This document shows, in pieces, positions 17,543-26,578 of a stretch of 64,000 nt of DNA (positions are counted from its first letter, which is position 1; each line of letters begins with the position of its first letter). Below the pieces are notes generated by a model. It had not been told where the DNA came from and searched no databases. It worked only from the letters and a program-made list of their open reading frames with translations. The stretch comes from JAJDZL01 sp965220665. Lineage in GTDB: Bacteria > Pseudomonadota > Gammaproteobacteria > Arenicellales > JAJDZL01. Location: assembly GCA_965220665.1 (NCBI GenBank), contig CBDCQQ010000005.1, forward strand, positions 1,364,001-1,428,000, read 5' to 3'. Made by a program: the position numbers and the translations under genes.

Positions 17543-18631
17543 GTGCGAATTAAGTTGGTACCTCGACAGACTCACTCCAGGTTGATGACCTGGATGACCC
17601 CTGTTATGGCATTGGGACTGAGTCTGATTGCGGGGACGGTCGTGTTTTACCTGCTTGGCTATCCGCCGCTTCAGAGTCTCTATGCGTTTTTCGTCAGTCC
17701 AATCAGTGATCTCTATGGAGTTTGCGAACTCCTGGTCAAGGCATCACCACTGGCAATGATCGCAGTAGGGCTCTCAATGGGATTTAGAGCCAATGTTTGG
17801 AATATCGGTGCAGAAGGCCAGTTAACAGTTGGTGCTTTATTTGGCAGTGCGCTGGTCATTTATTTTCCCGAGTCGAATAATATTCTGATGCTGCCTGCCA
17901 TGTTGATTCTTGGCATTTTAGGCGGCATGGCGTGGGCATCGATTCCAGCTTTTTTAAAAACACGGTTCAACACCAATGAAATTCTGACCAGTCTGTTACT
18001 GGTCTATGTCGCAATTTTACTGTTGAGTACGTTGGTTCATGGTCCCTGGCGGGACCCAGCAGGCTACAACTTTCCTCAAAGCGTTCTATTTCAAAACGTT
18101 GCGATACTGCCGGTGATCGTGCCTGGGACACGGTTGCATCTTGGAACGATTTTTGCATTGCTGGCAATCCTCACAGGTTGGATTTTGATCTCCAGAACAC
18201 TGGCAGGCTTTCAGGTCAGAGTTTCTGGAATGGCGCCACAGGCTGCAAGATATACCGGGGTTCGCTCAAACCTGATGATTTGGTGTGTTTTATTGGGTGC
18301 GGGAGGACTCGCTGGACTGGCGGGCATCATTGAAATTACAGGGCTGATTGGGCAGGTGCAGCCGATTATCTCTCCCGGATATGGTTTTTCGGCAATCATT
18401 GTTGCCTTTCTGGGACGTTTACACCCCGTCGGAATATTGTTTGCGAGTTTGGTGTTAGCGCTATCGTATCTGGGTGGTGAATTTGTACAGATCAAGCTTG
18501 GTTTGCCACTTGGTATTGCTGGTGTTTTTCAGGGCATGCTGCTGTTCTTTTTGCTGTCCTGCGACATTCTGATTCACTACCGAATCGAAATTCGAAAAAC
18601 AAGCCTCAGCAGTTCAGCAAGGTCAACTTAA
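17543..18631 (+). CDS. BMP-type ABC transporter permease 1 (YufP-like)
   Basis: A 362-residue inner-membrane permease of the BPD_transp_2 class with eight to ten hydrophobic segments. It has the typical WNIGAEGQLTVGA motif at about 90-102 and NTNEILTSLL near 142-151. YufP-like subunits pair with a shorter YufQ-like permease to form the channel for nucleosides. The start is GTG, ten bases after the ATPase stop. Its TAA overlaps the ATG of the next gene by one base. Confidence 0.92.
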   Translation: MRIKLVPRQTHSRLMTWMTPVMALGLSLIAGTVVFYLLGYPPLQSLYAFFVSPISDLYGVCELLVKASPLAMIAVGLSMGFRANVWNIGAEGQLTVGALFGSALVIYFPESNNILMLPAMLILGILGGMAWASIPAFLKTRFNTNEILTSLLLVYVAILLLSTLVHGPWRDPAGYNFPQSVLFQNVAILPVIVPGTRLHLGTIFALLAILTGWILISRTLAGFQVRVSGMAPQAARYTGVRSNLMIWCVLLGAGGLAGLAGIIEITGLIGQVQPIISPGYGFSAIIVAFLGRLHPVGILFASLVLALSYLGGEFVQIKLGLPLGIAGVFQGMLLFFLLSCDILIHYRIEIRKTSLSSSARST

Positions 18632-19560
18632 TGGCTGCAATTACTACAGTTGAATTAATTCTGCTTACAGTTGTGAGTGCTGCCACTCCGTTGCTGCTTG
18701 CGGCAACAGGTGAGTTGGTGGTGGAAAAATCCGGAGTACTGAATCTCGGAGTGGAAGGGATGATGCTTGTTGGTGCGGTCAGCGCATTCATTGCGATGCT
18801 AACCACAGGCAGTTGGGCACTTGGAATTATTGCTGGCGCTGCCGCGGGCGTCATCATGTCCATGCTGTTTGGGGTGCTTACACTGTTTTTCCTGGCTAAT
18901 CAGGTTGCTTCGGGACTTGCGCTGACTCTATTCGGTATCGGCATCAGTTCTCTGCTTGGAATTCCGTTTATCGGATTACCGATCGATAAGCTACCGTCCC
19001 TTGATGTTCCCGTTCTCGGTGACATTCCCATTTTTGGTCCATTAATTTTCGAGCAAGATTTTCTGATTTACTTTTCGGTCTTAATGGTCGTGGTTGTCCA
19101 TTTTTTCCTGTTTAGAACCAGGGCTGGGCTGGTATTGAGAGCGGTGGGGGAATCACATGATGCTGCTCACTCGATTGGATACTCGGTGATCAGAATCAGG
19201 TTTTTTGCGGTGATGTTTGGCGGCGCGATGGCAGGACTGGGTGGTGCATTCCTGTCTTTATCCTACACACCAATGTGGGTTGAACAAATGACTGCAGGAC
19301 GCGGGTGGATTGCGCTGGCTTTAGTGGTATTTGCAACGTGGAAACCCGGCCGAGTCCTGATTGGCGCTTATTTGTTTGGAGCGGTGACCATTTTCCAGCT
19401 ACATTTGCAGGGATTTGGTGTACAGATACCCGGACAGGTGCTGTCAATGTTGCCGTACCTGGTGACGATACTCGTGCTGGTGTTGATTTCGAGAAATGCT
19501 TCGCGCGTGAAATTGAGCGCACCAGCCTGTTTGGGTCAGATATTCCATTCCAACACCTGA
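18631..19560 (+). CDS. BMP-type ABC transporter permease 2 (YufQ-like)
   Basis: A 309-residue inner-membrane permease with about eight hydrophobic segments and the family hallmark SGVLNLGVEGMML-like stretch at about 34-46. A QMTAGRGWIALALVVF motif occurs near 213-228. It is the short permease partner of the preceding gene; the two are coupled by a one-base stop/start overlap. The binding protein follows after a 244-base gap with its own ribosome binding site and possibly its own promoter. Confidence 0.92.
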   Translation: MAAITTVELILLTVVSAATPLLLAATGELVVEKSGVLNLGVEGMMLVGAVSAFIAMLTTGSWALGIIAGAAAGVIMSMLFGVLTLFFLANQVASGLALTLFGIGISSLLGIPFIGLPIDKLPSLDVPVLGDIPIFGPLIFEQDFLIYFSVLMVVVVHFFLFRTRAGLVLRAVGESHDAAHSIGYSVIRIRFFAVMFGGAMAGLGGAFLSLSYTPMWVEQMTAGRGWIALALVVFATWKPGRVLIGAYLFGAVTIFQLHLQGFGVQIPGQVLSMLPYLVTILVLVLISRNASRVKLSAPACLGQIFHSNT

Positions 19561-19804
19561 TTGATTTCATTATCAACAACAACAGATTATCTGGAATCGC
19601 CTAAGTTTTCTGAGTCTCGTTTGATGTTCGTGGTGATTTGGATGAAAAGGATTCGGGTTATTTTCACAGGTTATAGCGGCTATCTGTTGGTGTTAAAATA
19701 ATTCGATGGAGCAGTTTAGAGAAGCTCAAATTTATCGCATAATTTTTTTGGGTGATTTTGTATTCGATCACCAGCTAAGAAAAAGAATTAGGAGAAATAG
19801 GAGA

Positions 19805-20881
19805 ATGAAAAAGTTCTTAATCGCCGCGGTTGCGGCATTTACTTACGCAATCGGTTCGAGTTTAGCGCTGGCCGATGACCCCCTAAAGATTGGGTTTGTG
19901 TACATCGGTCCGGTTGGTGATCACGGTTGGACATATCAGCACAACGATGGACGTCTTGCGGTCGAAGAAGCATTCGGTGACAAAGTACAAACGAGCTTTG
20001 TTGAATTCGTTCCTGAAGGTCAGGATGCCGAGCGAGTCATTCGACAGCTTGCCGCGGACGGAAACAAATTAATCTTTACCACCTCTTTTGGTTATATGAA
20101 CCCAACCATCAAGGTTGCACAGAGTTTTCCAGATACTTATTTCGAGCATTGCTCCGGCTACAAGCGTGCAGATAACGTTTCCACTTACCTGGCGCGCTTT
20201 TATGAAGCACGATATGTTAATGGCCGAATCGCGGGTCAAGTTACTAAAACTAATACGATTGGATATATCGCATCTTTCCCCATTCCAGAAGTTGTAAGAG
20301 GAATCAACGCATTCGCCCTAGGGATGCGTAGCGTCAATCCAGATGCAACCATCAAAGTCGTTTGGGTGAGTACCTGGTTTGATCCTGGTAAAGAAGGCGA
20401 TGCTGCAAAAGCTCTGATCGATCAGGGTGCCGATGTCATCCTTCAGCACACGGATTCGCCAGCACCGCTTCAAGTTGCTGAAGAACGCGGTGTTTGGGCA
20501 ATTGGTCAAGCGTCCGACATGTCTGCCTTTGGCCCAAGAGCGCATTTGACCTCAGCCATTAACAATTGGGGCCCCTACTATGTCGAACGCACGAGAGCGG
20601 TGCTGGAAGGCACTTGGGAATCGGGCGACGTTTGGGGTGGATATAGCGCTGATATGATCAAGTCATCTGAAATCAATGCAGAATCTGTACCTGCGGATGT
20701 CATTGCCGACGCTGAAGCAACTATTGCAGCCATTCGTTCTGGAGAACTTCACCCATTTGCTGGGCCGATTCTGGATCAGTCTGGTAATGAAATTATTGGA
20801 GCGGGTGCCACTTTAAGTGATGGGGACCTGCTTGGAATGAGCTACTACGTAATGGGTGTCGAAGGCTCATTACCGCAGTAG
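19805..20881 (+). CDS. BMP-family substrate-binding protein
   Basis: A 358-residue periplasmic binding protein of the BMP/PnrA family, which binds nucleosides or purines. Residues 1-23 are a signal peptide ending in SLALA. The mature protein starts DDPLKIGFVYIGPVGDHGWTY, the conserved opening of the family. There is no lipobox Cys, so it is a soluble periplasmic protein. The ATG at 19805 has two AGGAGA-type sequences directly upstream. A longer in-frame ATG at 19706 lacks both a site and a sensible N-terminus. A perfect stem-loop terminator follows the stop. Confidence 0.93.
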   Translation: MKKFLIAAVAAFTYAIGSSLALADDPLKIGFVYIGPVGDHGWTYQHNDGRLAVEEAFGDKVQTSFVEFVPEGQDAERVIRQLAADGNKLIFTTSFGYMNPTIKVAQSFPDTYFEHCSGYKRADNVSTYLARFYEARYVNGRIAGQVTKTNTIGYIASFPIPEVVRGINAFALGMRSVNPDATIKVVWVSTWFDPGKEGDAAKALIDQGADVILQHTDSPAPLQVAEERGVWAIGQASDMSAFGPRAHLTSAINNWGPYYVERTRAVLEGTWESGDVWGGYSADMIKSSEINAESVPADVIADAEATIAAIRSGELHPFAGPILDQSGNEIIGAGATLSDGDLLGMSYYVMGVEGSLPQ

Positions 20882-20914
20882 CGATTACTGGTCGAATAAA
20901 TAGAAATCACTGTT

Positions 20915-20942
20915 CAGGGGTGCTTGATTTCAAGCACCCCTG
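20915..20942 (+). terminator. rho-independent terminator after the purine importer
   Basis: CAGGGGTGCTTG, ATTT, CAAGCACCCCTG form a perfect 12-bp GC-rich stem with a 4-base loop, followed by AATTTTGTT. It lies 33 bases after the binding-protein stop and marks the end of the purine operon. The T-run is interrupted, so efficiency may be moderate. Confidence 0.85.
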
Positions 20943-21545
20943 AATTTTGTTGGTTCATTTAAACCGAGCGCAGGAGTCGGAATTGCCGGCGGCTACCTTT
21001 AGTATCACGACCCAGGTCCCTTCCAGGAATGCTTGCCGGCCTTCCACAGTCTTTATTTTTTACTTTCAAGATCGCTTTTATCTCCCTATGATGACCCCGA
21101 CCCCCGGGGTTAAATTGGCTAAATTCTTATCAGAAAACACTGAGTATCGGAACCACTCACTGGCGTGGTAAAATCTGAGATGCGACTGAATGGTGCGCAT
21201 CAGGTAGGTTCTTATGCGTATTGTTGAATGGAAGGCGAATTTTTCTTTCCGTTATTCGGTTATTTCTCTTTGAATTACGTCCTTCGGGAAACAACCGGAA
21301 AAGTACCACTTGTTACTGACCAGAACCGGACAGCGGTTGTGAACGCCACTACCCACGCTCATGGTGGCATACACACTCTTGGCACGCCCACTCAATTTCA
21401 TCGGTGCGGATAAAGGGCACTGCTACCAACCTGTAACTGTAATTTGTTATAGTGTTAAAACTGAAATGGCAAAAATAGACTAACGAACTTGGTCTTTTAC
21501 AGACTGATGTCATCTGGTTTTCACAACACTTTAGTTGCAAATTTC
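20943..21545. other. 603-base intergenic stretch without a recognised gene
   Basis: No convincing gene or RNA was found between the terminator and the Sel1 protein. A short open frame (21228-21413) lacks a ribosome binding site and family resemblance. A GCCGGC-containing segment at 20981-21038 and a CCCCGACCCCCGGGGT patch near 21096-21111 are locally structured but match no riboswitch I know. TTATAGTG at 21447-21454 could be the -10 box of a promoter for the Sel1 gene. A partly decayed element is possible. Confidence 0.3.
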
Positions 21546-22532
21546 ATGAATTTTCTGCTCAGGAATTTGTTAGTGATTTTTGTATTGGTCTCGATGCCGG
21601 TGCTCGCAACAAATGGGTTGGAAAATGAGAAGATACTAGCTGAGCAAGGCGATTCTACCGCACAATTTAATCTCGGCTGGATTTACTATCACGGTGAAGG
21701 TGTACCGCAGGATTACACTGAAGCTGCGCGCTGGTACCTCAAGGCAGCTGAGCAAGGCCATTCTTTTGCACAGCACAATCTAGGTGTGATGTACGCTAAC
21801 GGCGAAGGCGTGCCGCAGGATTACACCGAAGCTGCGCTCTGGTATATCAAAGCGGCCGAGCAAGGCCATTCTTTTGCACAGCACGATCTAGGCGTGATGT
21901 ACGACAAAGGCAAAGGCGTTCCACAGGATTACACTGAAGCTGCGCGCTGGTACCTCAAGGCGGCTGAGCAAGGACATCGTTCAGCACAGAACAACCTTGG
22001 CCACATGTACACTAACGGCGAGGGTGTGCTGCAGGACTACACCGAAGCTGCGCGCTGGTACTTCAAGGCGGCTGAGCAAGGTGATTCAAAGGCGCAGTAC
22101 AACCTCGGAGTGATGTACGCTAATGGCAAAGGCGTGCCGGAAGACGATATAGAGGCTGTGCGCTGGTACCTTAAGGCAGCTGTGCAAGAACATCGCTCAG
22201 CGCAGAACAACCTCGGCTTTATGTACGCTAACGGCAAAGGCGTACTGGAAGATGACACCGAGGCTGTGCGCTGGTTCCTTAAGGCAGCTGAACAAGGAGA
22301 TTCAATGGCGCAGTACAATCTTGGCGGGATGTTTTACGAAGGTGATGGAATCCCTAAAGATAAATTGAAGGCCTATGCGTGGTTTAGTGTTGCAGCAGCT
22401 TCTGGACACAATAATTCTCAAGAAGCGAAAGAAATTGTTGCTATGGAACTGTCTTCCACGGAAATATCCAAAGCACAAAAACTATTACGCAAGTTATGGG
22501 ACTCAATTGGCTTGAACGATAGAGGGCAATAG
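21546..22532 (+). CDS. secreted Sel1-repeat (TPR-like) protein
   Basis: A protein of 328 residues with a signal peptide at 1-21 (MNFLLRN start, hydrophobic core, cleavage after PVLA). Seven Sel1 repeats of exactly 36 residues follow, each with the pattern AQ-x-NLG-x-MY-x-x-G-x-GV-x-x-D-x-x-EA-x-x-W-x-x-KAA, and then a C-terminal cap. Sel1 solenoids mediate protein-protein contacts, often in the periplasm or at the surface. In-frame starts at 21489 (TTG) and 21507 (ATG) exist. I prefer 21546 because it gives a clean signal peptide, though no start has a good ribosome binding site. Binding partners cannot be predicted. Confidence 0.85.
   Translation: MNFLLRNLLVIFVLVSMPVLATNGLENEKILAEQGDSTAQFNLGWIYYHGEGVPQDYTEAARWYLKAAEQGHSFAQHNLGVMYANGEGVPQDYTEAALWYIKAAEQGHSFAQHDLGVMYDKGKGVPQDYTEAARWYLKAAEQGHRSAQNNLGHMYTNGEGVLQDYTEAARWYFKAAEQGDSKAQYNLGVMYANGKGVPEDDIEAVRWYLKAAVQEHRSAQNNLGFMYANGKGVLEDDTEAVRWFLKAAEQGDSMAQYNLGGMFYEGDGIPKDKLKAYAWFSVAAASGHNNSQEAKEIVAMELSSTEISKAQKLLRKLWDSIGLNDRGQ
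21642..22397 (+). repeat. seven tandem 108-bp repeats encoding Sel1 units
   Basis: Seven head-to-tail 108-bp units lie inside the Sel1 gene. They are similar in DNA as well as protein: several share long runs such as the GCGCTGGTACCTCAAGGC region. That level of DNA similarity suggests recent unit duplication or gene conversion, so copy number may vary between strains. Confidence 0.85.
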
Positions 22533-22696
22533 TTTCATATTACTGATATCGTTCAGTTTCTATCTGATTAGAGCTTCATGTGCTATGTTGTCGTTGCGTA
22601 TCAATGCCATCCACGACAGCCACTTACAATTACGTACTAGGGAGCGATACCGTAAATCTGGGAAACATGAGAAACGACAGTGCACCTGAGTCTGGT

Positions 22697-23254
22697 TCAC
22701 TCGTTTAGAACTTTCCAAATCTCAGGTCGGAAAGTGCGAATTTCCTCATCACTCAATCCTTCAAGCGAGTGAGGAAATTTGATCCATCGTTCTGTTTCAT
22801 GCAAGTAATAGTCAGGCACCCTGACGGTCCGGTTACGCGTGGGTTTATACCAGGGAACGGCAACCCGAATGTCTTCAGGCGTATTCAATCTTGCCTTCCT
22901 GCGCAATTTGTCAACTATCGCTTCGATGGTCAGCCCTGTATCGAAAACATCGTCTACAAGAAGCAGACCGTCTTCTGCATTGATTCTTTCGACAAGATAG
23001 CTTAGCCCGTGTATGCGAACAAGATGACCGCGCTGGTCAATTGTGGACCCGTAAGAGGATGTCCGAATAGCAATATGATCTGATTCTATTCCTGCCCAGG
23101 CCAAAACTTCCTGAACACCAATACCAATTGGCGTCCCACCGCGCCATATACCAACAATGAACTTCGGTTTAAACCCACTGTTGATCACCATTGCACCGAG
23201 TCGCATGGCATCGTTCAGCAGGTCCTGGGGTTGTATGTATAGTTTGGCACTCAT
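22697..23254 (-). CDS. purine-type phosphoribosyltransferase, paralogue 1
   Basis: A 185-residue PRTase-fold protein. The PRPP-binding loop LLLVDDVFDTGLT is at 97-109 and an IWRGGTPIG loop at 36-44. It resembles Gpt/hypoxanthine phosphoribosyltransferases in size and in the WRGG loop, and the nearby guanine deaminase and xanthine dehydrogenase make a purine base a plausible substrate. It is divergent from a clear paralogue; the two ATGs are separated by only 17 bases. I cannot tell whether it prefers xanthine, guanine or hypoxanthine. Confidence 0.82.
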   Translation of the reverse strand: MSAKLYIQPQDLLNDAMRLGAMVINSGFKPKFIVGIWRGGTPIGIGVQEVLAWAGIESDHIAIRTSSYGSTIDQRGHLVRIHGLSYLVERINAEDGLLLVDDVFDTGLTIEAIVDKLRRKARLNTPEDIRVAVPWYKPTRNRTVRVPDYYLHETERWIKFPHSLEGLSDEEIRTFRPEIWKVLNE

Positions 23255-23271
23255 GTTTAAAATAGTACACC

Positions 23272-23865
23272 ATGGAAAATCTACAGTCTCAAGAAAAAAT
23301 ATTTGTTGAAGAGCATGATCTGATTCTGGACGGATTTCGACTCGGCCGCCGCGTTTATGAAAGCGGCTTCCGACCTGATTTCATTGTCGGAATCTGGCGC
23401 GGGGGCAGTGCTGTTGGCATCGTTGTACAGGAGTGCCTACAACATTTGGGAGTGGAAACAGATCACATCGCCATTCGGACGTCCTATCGCGGAATGGATA
23501 ATTACTCCGACATGATACGGAATTCTGAAAGCATCAGGGTTCATGGACATGAATACTTAGTGGACCGCTTGGAGGCTCAACATCAACTTTTACTGGTGGA
23601 TGATGTGTTCAGCAGTGGTCACAGCATGCAGGCGGTAAAAGAGAAACTTCGTCAAAAGCTTCGTAAGAATTTGCCGGAAGATATCCGTGTAGCAACCGTG
23701 TGGTACAGGCCAGTAGCGAAACGTCCAGCCCCCGAGTACTTCATAAACGAAACCAACCGTTGGTTAGTTCTGCCTTACGAGCTCTCAGGTCTCAGCTTGG
23801 ATGAGATTCGTAATCACAAAGCCTGGGCTGCTCCGATACTGGAATCCATTTCAGTGAAGGAATAA
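23272..23865 (+). CDS. purine-type phosphoribosyltransferase, paralogue 2
   Basis: A 197-residue homologue of the divergent neighbour. The two align almost end to end: FIVGIWRGG, a SDHIAIRTS/TDHIAIRTS block, the VHG-x-x-YLV/IHG-x-x-YLV block and the PEDIRVA block. The PRPP loop is LLLVDDVFSSGHS at 106-118, so the canonical DTG is SSG here. That change touches the residues that hold the ribose phosphate and may alter substrate or activity. The strain keeps both copies back-to-back. No strong ribosome binding site precedes the ATG, and translation may start on a nearly leaderless mRNA. Confidence 0.8.
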   Translation: MENLQSQEKIFVEEHDLILDGFRLGRRVYESGFRPDFIVGIWRGGSAVGIVVQECLQHLGVETDHIAIRTSYRGMDNYSDMIRNSESIRVHGHEYLVDRLEAQHQLLLVDDVFSSGHSMQAVKEKLRQKLRKNLPEDIRVATVWYRPVAKRPAPEYFINETNRWLVLPYELSGLSLDEIRNHKAWAAPILESISVKE

Positions 23866-23930
23866 TAGTGACATAGTCAGTTTCACTCAATTGAAGCAGC
23901 GACATTTACTTTGAACCTCAAATTATTTTC

Positions 23931-25145
23931 ATGAATAAATCCCATCATTCCGCTAATTTCAAATCGATTGCCGAGGAGTTATCTCAAAAGTTTGCACCAA
24001 AAGCGGCTGTATGGGACCGATCCCGTGAATACTGCTGGGAAAATGTTGACGATCTGGTTGATGCAGGTCTTATGGGCATGACGATTCCAAAGCAATACGG
24101 TGGGCAGTCTGCATCTTTCTACGAAGCAGTATTGGTAATTGAGGAGATCGCGCGTAGTTGCGCACTCAGCGCACGAATAGTCGTTGAATCAAATATGGGA
24201 GGCATCAGCGCAGTGATGGCTTATGGCACAGAAGAGCAGAAAAATTACTGTGCACCATTGGTGCTCAAGGGGGACAAACCGGCAATTTGTATCACTGAGC
24301 CGGAAGCTGGCAGTGCTGCAACTGAAATGAAAACCGTTGCCCAAAAAGCGGGTGCAAAATACATTCTCAATGGAGTTAAGCACTGGATTACTGGAGGCGG
24401 CATATCGAAACTCCATTTAATTTTCGCTAGAGTTTTAGATGAAGAAGGACAGGATCTGGGAATTGGGGGATTTCTGGTCCACTACGATCCAGTTAACAAC
24501 ATCAAGCCTGACGGATTTACCGTTGCCCGTCGAGAGCATACCTTGGGTTTGTGCGGAATGCCAGAAGCTGAACTCCATTTCAATGACCTGGAAGTGGACG
24601 AAGCATTTATGCTTCCAACACCATCTGGATTCCGTCGAGGTTTTGCTGATCTAATGAATGCATACAACAGTCAACGAGTTGGAGCGGGAACAATTGCAAT
24701 GGGTATAGCTGCCGGGTCACTCAACCATGCAAAGCGTTATATGACTGACCGGCACCAGTTTGGACGACCGCTCGCTGAGTTCCAAGGATTGCAGTGGATG
24801 ATTGCGGAAATGGATACGTCAGTCCATGCATCGCGATTACTGCTTTACGAAGCAGCGAAGTCCGCCGAAGGAAGGGAGAGCCAGTTCCCGGACCCCTTAT
24901 TGGCTGCCAGGGCAAAGCTTTTTGCGTCGGAAAGTGCGATCAAAGTCGTTAGCGATGCTCTGCAAATGTTTGGTGCTCGAGGATACGGTGATCAGGAACC
25001 ATTGGAGCGTATGTATCGAGACGTACGCATGTTTACCATTGGCGGGGGAACTGCGCAGATATTAAAAACTCAGGTTGGCAGCCGTCTATTGGGAATCAAG
25101 GCGCCGCAAACTCGAGACGGATACTTACAACTTTCGGAAAAATAG
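23931..25145 (+). CDS. acyl-CoA dehydrogenase family protein
   Basis: A 404-residue flavoprotein with the three-domain acyl-CoA dehydrogenase fold. ITEPEAGS near 123-130 and the HWITGGG block near 153-159 contact FAD. The C-terminal block ends in MFTIGGGTAQI. Gly occupies the position where short- and medium-chain enzymes carry catalytic Glu (YEGT), as in isovaleryl- and long-chain types, which use a Glu elsewhere. It would oxidise an acyl-CoA to an enoyl-CoA with electrons passed to ETF. It lies between the phosphoribosyltransferase and guanine deaminase on the same strand, but no link to purines is obvious. Confidence 0.88.
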   Translation: MNKSHHSANFKSIAEELSQKFAPKAAVWDRSREYCWENVDDLVDAGLMGMTIPKQYGGQSASFYEAVLVIEEIARSCALSARIVVESNMGGISAVMAYGTEEQKNYCAPLVLKGDKPAICITEPEAGSAATEMKTVAQKAGAKYILNGVKHWITGGGISKLHLIFARVLDEEGQDLGIGGFLVHYDPVNNIKPDGFTVARREHTLGLCGMPEAELHFNDLEVDEAFMLPTPSGFRRGFADLMNAYNSQRVGAGTIAMGIAAGSLNHAKRYMTDRHQFGRPLAEFQGLQWMIAEMDTSVHASRLLLYEAAKSAEGRESQFPDPLLAARAKLFASESAIKVVSDALQMFGARGYGDQEPLERMYRDVRMFTIGGGTAQILKTQVGSRLLGIKAPQTRDGYLQLSEK

Positions 25146-25244
25146 ATTTATCGGCCGAAATTTGCGGGGTAACTCGGAAGAATTCATAAATTCACTGATT
25201 TGTATTAATTAACAAGTGGAGAATTGATTCGTTTGTCTGAAGAA

Positions 25245-26549
25245 ATGAAAAAATTCGGTATTCGTGGTGCAGTATTTGACTTTGTCGCGAACCCAAGGCA
25301 CAGTTCAAAGGCGTTCCGTTTCATTGAAGATGCCATCATGGTCATCTCGGATGGGCGCGTCGAATCTATTGCTCAGACGACAGAATGTCTAAACACCTTT
25401 CGGGAGCAATTTCCAATTCTTGAATATCCCGGCTGCTTTATTTGTCCCGGATTCATTGACACCCATATTCACTATGCTCAAACGCGGATTATCGGGTCAC
25501 CCGCACCCGGCTTGCTGGAATGGCTTGAAACTTACACGTTTCCTGAAGAACTCAGGTTTAGTGATCCAAATCACTCAGCAGCCGTTGCATCACTATTCTT
25601 CGACGAGTTGGTCAGCAATGGAACAACCTGCGCACAGGTCTATCCGACAGTTCATGAAAACTCTACGGATGTTTTCTTCGAAGAGGCGCATACGCGGGGC
25701 CTTCGAATGGTGGCAGGAAAGGTGCTTATGGACAGGCACGCGCCAGAAGGCTTGCTTGATGGGAGTGGTCGAGGCGAAGCCGAAACGGAGAGGTTAATCA
25801 AAAAATGGCATGGCAAAGGACGTCAAAGCTACTCAATCACACTGCGGTTTGCGGCGACATCCACTCTCCAACAGATGGAGTTATGTAAACGGTTGGTGCA
25901 AAGGTATCCTGACCTTTTGTTTCACACACATCTGGCAGAAACACTACCAGAAAATGAATGGACCATGCAACTTTATCCTGACTGTTCAGACTACCTGGGT
26001 GTCTATGAAAAGTTTGGTGTGGTTACGGACCATTCAGTGTTCGCTCACTGCATCCATCTGAGTGACTCTGAGAGGCAGCGGATGGCGGATGCTGGTGCAT
26101 CAATCGCGCTTTGTCCGACATCCAATTCTTTTCTAGGCAGCGGCTTAGTCCCGCTAAATCAGCTTGATGATTATCACATTGGGTTATCGCTTGGTACAGA
26201 CGTGGGTGGAGGCACGAGTTTTTCAATGCTGAAGACCATGCACGAGATGTACAAGATTGTGAGTCTTGGTGGCGACCGAAATGTCGACGAGTTGGATCTT
26301 TTCTATCTCGCGACTTTAGGCGGTGCACAGGCGCTTAAGCTTGACGAGCACGTCGGTAACCTGGAAATTGGTAAAGAAGCAGATTTTGTGATACTGGACG
26401 ATGGCGGGCAACGATTGATACACCAGAGATTTGCACAGTCGCAATCCGTATCAGAGAAGTTGTTTGCACTGATTATTCTCGGTGACGCCGGAAATATACG
26501 AGAAACGTGGAGTATGGGTCACCGCGTGTACCAACGCGGCGTTCATTAA
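25245..26549 (+). CDS. guaD: guanine deaminase
   Basis: A 434-residue amidohydrolase. Zinc ligands are H74 and H76 in PGFIDTHIH, H229 in FHTHLAET (H227 nearby), H268 in HCIHLSD and D319 in GTDVGGGTS. The order and spacing, with the EWLETYTFPEE stretch near 96-106, match guanine deaminases, which turn guanine into xanthine for xanthine dehydrogenase. Possible starts are TTG 25224, TTG 25233 and ATG 25245. GGAGA at 25218-25222 is ten bases before the TTG at 25233, so that start is also plausible. The gene is convergent with the deacylase on the minus strand. Confidence 0.9.
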   Translation: MKKFGIRGAVFDFVANPRHSSKAFRFIEDAIMVISDGRVESIAQTTECLNTFREQFPILEYPGCFICPGFIDTHIHYAQTRIIGSPAPGLLEWLETYTFPEELRFSDPNHSAAVASLFFDELVSNGTTCAQVYPTVHENSTDVFFEEAHTRGLRMVAGKVLMDRHAPEGLLDGSGRGEAETERLIKKWHGKGRQSYSITLRFAATSTLQQMELCKRLVQRYPDLLFHTHLAETLPENEWTMQLYPDCSDYLGVYEKFGVVTDHSVFAHCIHLSDSERQRMADAGASIALCPTSNSFLGSGLVPLNQLDDYHIGLSLGTDVGGGTSFSMLKTMHEMYKIVSLGGDRNVDELDLFYLATLGGAQALKLDEHVGNLEIGKEADFVILDDGGQRLIHQRFAQSQSVSEKLFALIILGDAGNIRETWSMGHRVYQRGVH

Positions 26550-26578
26550 TTATCCACAACAAGTCAGTTGCGTCATAC

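Noticed and set aside
21642..22397. CRISPR array from the regular repeats
   Set aside because: The 108-bp units are contiguous coding repeats without spacers.
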